DNA of 64,000 nucleotides from Streptomyces flavochromogenes (lineage in GTDB: Bacteria > Actinomycetota > Actinomycetes > Streptomycetales > Streptomycetaceae). Every line of letters starts with the position of its first letter. The first letter of the stretch is position 1. A program made the translations under genes and the position numbers. Below, piece after piece: positions 62,462 to 64,000 of the stretch. Where the stretch lies: the NCBI RefSeq assembly GCF_000717595.1, contig NZ_JNZO01000014.1:186001-250000 (forward strand), given 5' to 3'. The notes under the pieces were generated by a model. It did not search any database and was not told where the DNA came from. It saw nothing but the letters and a program-made list of their open reading frames with translations.

Positions 62462-64000
62462 CGGAGCACCACCACCCTTCCCTTGCCGCGCGCGGTCGAA
62501 CGCTTCTGGTTCTTCGGACTGTTCAGGACCATGCGGCGCAGCATCCGGGCTCCGACGACACAGACAGCCAGGTCGATCTTCTTGGCGCTTTCCCGGTGCT
62601 CCTTGCCGATCGTGATGCCCCACTCGTTCGTCCGTCGTCGGGCGTTGATGACGTGCGTGCGCATCACCTTGTGGCCGTTGTGCAGCAGCGTTCGCTGCAG
62701 AACGTCCTCGTGAGTGCGCTTCACCGCGTCCGTGAAGGTCTCCTGGTTGCGGCGATTACGCATGTCCCATCGGACGGCGTGCGCCTTCGGCCCAGCCGTG
62801 ACCGCGCGCAGCAGGAGCTTCTTTCCATGAGCCTGACCCCACCGGTCGAGGTAGGTGTCCCAGTACATCTCGCCGTCGTCGTCCTTGCCCGAACCAGGGT
62901 CGGCGAAGAAGGCGAGCACCCGGAAGCGGCGGAAGGTGTTGGCCACAACGCCGTCCACCTCCCCGCGGGGAACCTGGTACGGGACGTACCCAGGGCTGCT
63001 AGGCGACGGCCAGTTCGCTGGCTTCTGCCACACGCCCAAGGCCGCCACCAGACCATCGGACAGGCGGCAGGCCGCCAGGGCAGTCGCGTCGTCCGTCTTG
63101 GAGCCGTCGAAGAAGATGACGATCTCGTCGCCGTCCGCCAGTTGCAGCTCTTCGTGCTTACACGCGTCCCATTCGTACCGGGCGAGCCAGGCGTCCTCTG
63201 CGGCGTCGATCTGGTTGTACCAAAATCGGCGGGAGCGGCTGGGCGGGTTACGGATGTCGAGGATGGACGCCTTGAGCCGCGGGATATCCAGCCATGTCGA
63301 GTCTCCCCGGACCGCCTGAAGAGTCGGTTCGATCCACGCCTCGGTCAGCTGTGCCTCGGGAGGAGCCTCCAGCGAGTCGTAGAAGAGGCCCGTGTCGGCG
63401 GCGCGGCCGGCCTCGGACGCTTCATAGGCGTCCCTGGTGCGCTCGGCTACTGAGTCCTCGCCCGGCTCGAACGCGTTCGTGATCGCCATCGTCCGCGACT
63501 GGCCATCAGCCGACTTCGTGGCGTTGCGCTCGATCACGGCAGCCATCTCGTGGCCCGAGTTCGCCTCCAGCCAGTGGTGCGTCTCGTTGGGGTAGGTAGC
63601 CGTCGGCCGCCCGCCCTCCAGCGCTCTCGGCGAGGAGGTGACCGCCTCGATGCGAGCCCTGCCCTTGTCGGCGTAGATGATCTCCTTGCCGAGGTCGATC
63701 CGGAACTCCTCGAGCGCGCGCTTCGTGAAGATGCTCGGGAAGATGGTCATGGTGTTGCGGGTCTGGTCCTGCGAGACCGCCGCCATCTGCACCCACGCGG
63801 CCGGGTGCTGCTTGCCCAGCGGCTGACCGGGCTGCAGACCCCACTCGTTGCCCTCGTCGGCGACCATGTCGAACCGGCAGGGGCCGACGAACTCGAAGGC
63901 CCCCCACGACGCCACGACCGGGTCCTTGCCCCAGCCCTTCAGCCTCTGGATGACGCCGTCGCGCCACAGGAACCGATTCGTCTCCGGATCCATCGCGTAC
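62458..64000 (-). CDS. Terminase large subunit, 5' end outside window
   Basis: At least 511 residues from the window edge to TGA 62458; the frame is open at base 64,000, so the N-terminus with Walker A is outside. Visible are the end of the ATPase (RNTMTIFPSIFTKRALEEFR, ETHHWLEANSGHEMAAVIE) and the nuclease domain: first acidic site DEIVIFFDGSKTDDATALAA, a second in VLAFFADPGS, and a third around EWGITIGKEHRESAKKIDLA. The protein packages DNA into the head and cuts it. Text near the ATPase (FEPGEDSVAERTRDAYEASE) is typical of siphophage terminases of actinobacteria. Confidence 0.9.
   Translation of the reverse strand, partial: YAMDPETNRFLWRDGVIQRLKGWGKDPVVASWGAFEFVGPCRFDMVADEGNEWGLQPGQPLGKQHPAAWVQMAAVSQDQTRNTMTIFPSIFTKRALEEFRIDLGKEIIYADKGRARIEAVTSSPRALEGGRPTATYPNETHHWLEANSGHEMAAVIERNATKSADGQSRTMAITNAFEPGEDSVAERTRDAYEASEAGRAADTGLFYDSLEAPPEAQLTEAWIEPTLQAVRGDSTWLDIPRLKASILDIRNPPSRSRRFWYNQIDAAEDAWLARYEWDACKHEELQLADGDEIVIFFDGSKTDDATALAACRLSDGLVAALGVWQKPANWPSPSSPGYVPYQVPRGEVDGVVANTFRRFRVLAFFADPGSGKDDDGEMYWDTYLDRWGQAHGKKLLLRAVTAGPKAHAVRWDMRNRRNQETFTDAVKRTHEDVLQRTLLHNGHKVMRTHVINARRRTNEWGITIGKEHRESAKKIDLAVCVVGARMLRRMVLNSPKNQKRSTARGKGRVVVLR

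Larger units (their letters stand above)
38576..64000. mobile_element. Siphovirus-type prophage, left end and late region (continues beyond window)
   Basis: From the broken binding-protein gene to the window end the sequence has lower GC content and a full phage late cluster. It includes terminase, portal, MuF-like protein, scaffold, HK97-fold capsid, connectors, tail tube, frameshifted chaperones, tape measure, tail fibre, endolysin and holin. The late genes read leftward and end in a terminator at 42,946-42,971. Accessory genes and Ku fill the left flank. No integrase, repressor of known type or replication gene is visible, so these must lie to the right. The left border is approximate (38,550-38,650), since the matching right attachment site is not in view. 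Confidence 0.85.

Overview
The window looks like a Streptomyces (or close actinomycete) chromosome. GC content is very high with strong third-position GC bias, GTG starts are common, and terminators are long GC-rich hairpins without T-runs. Host genes fill about 1-38,575. From roughly 38,576 to beyond the right end lies a tailed-phage prophage of visibly lower GC. Everything here was read by eye and no search was run.

Host part, left to right. (i) Secreted carbohydrate-active proteins: the end of a beta-helix-type protein, a ThuA-ricin lectin protein coupled to it, and a GH89 alpha-N-acetylglucosaminidase. (ii) A mycothiol-dependent-isomerase-family protein, then a Pls/PosA-type synthetase (one adenylation and one carrier domain, six membrane segments, acyltransferase-like domains) followed by an M1 zinc aminopeptidase. 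(iii) A convergent FadD-type acyl-CoA synthetase. (iv) A tightly coupled three-gene signalling/redox operon: a receiver domain fused to a thioredoxin-reductase-like flavoprotein that lacks the CxxC, a cNMP-binding histidine kinase, and a UBP zinc-finger protein. (v) metE under a cobalamin riboswitch. (vi) A scar of decayed gene ends, a SUKH-type immunity gene and a giant Rhs/YD-repeat protein ending in a predicted nuclease. (vii) An MmpS-like membrane protein, a monooxygenase-fold membrane protein, a deoxynucleoside kinase, a lamin-tail secreted protein and a methyltransferase. (viii) A branched-chain-amino-acid-type ABC operon (LivG, a LivH-LivM-LivF fusion, and the stump of the binding-protein gene).

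The prophage appears to be inserted in that binding-protein gene, so the junction is near 38,550-38,650. Its left end has about 490 bp of nested inverted repeats, a GntR-type regulator with palindromic sites, small accessory genes including a DUF6233 protein, a Ku DNA-end-binding protein, and a possible lysogenic-conversion gene on the opposite strand. A minus-strand late operon then reads from right to left: terminase large subunit (cut by the window end), portal, MuF-like protein, scaffold, HK97-type major capsid, a glycosyltransferase, head-tail connectors, tail tube, frameshifted tail chaperones, tape measure with NlpC/P60 domain, distal tail proteins, a tail fibre with a glycerophosphodiesterase domain, amidase endolysin, holin-type membrane proteins, and a terminator. 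One gene (56,562-56,882) points against this operon and is a likely moron.

Most worth following: the receiver-flavoprotein/cNMP-kinase/zinc-finger operon, the Pls-like synthetase with its M1 peptidase, the phage Ku, the capsid-linked glycosyltransferase, the GDPD tail fibre, the moron, the Rhs nuclease with its immunity gene, and a lambda-like GGGAAAG slip site. An apparent one-base frameshift breaks the tape-measure gene near 50,135.
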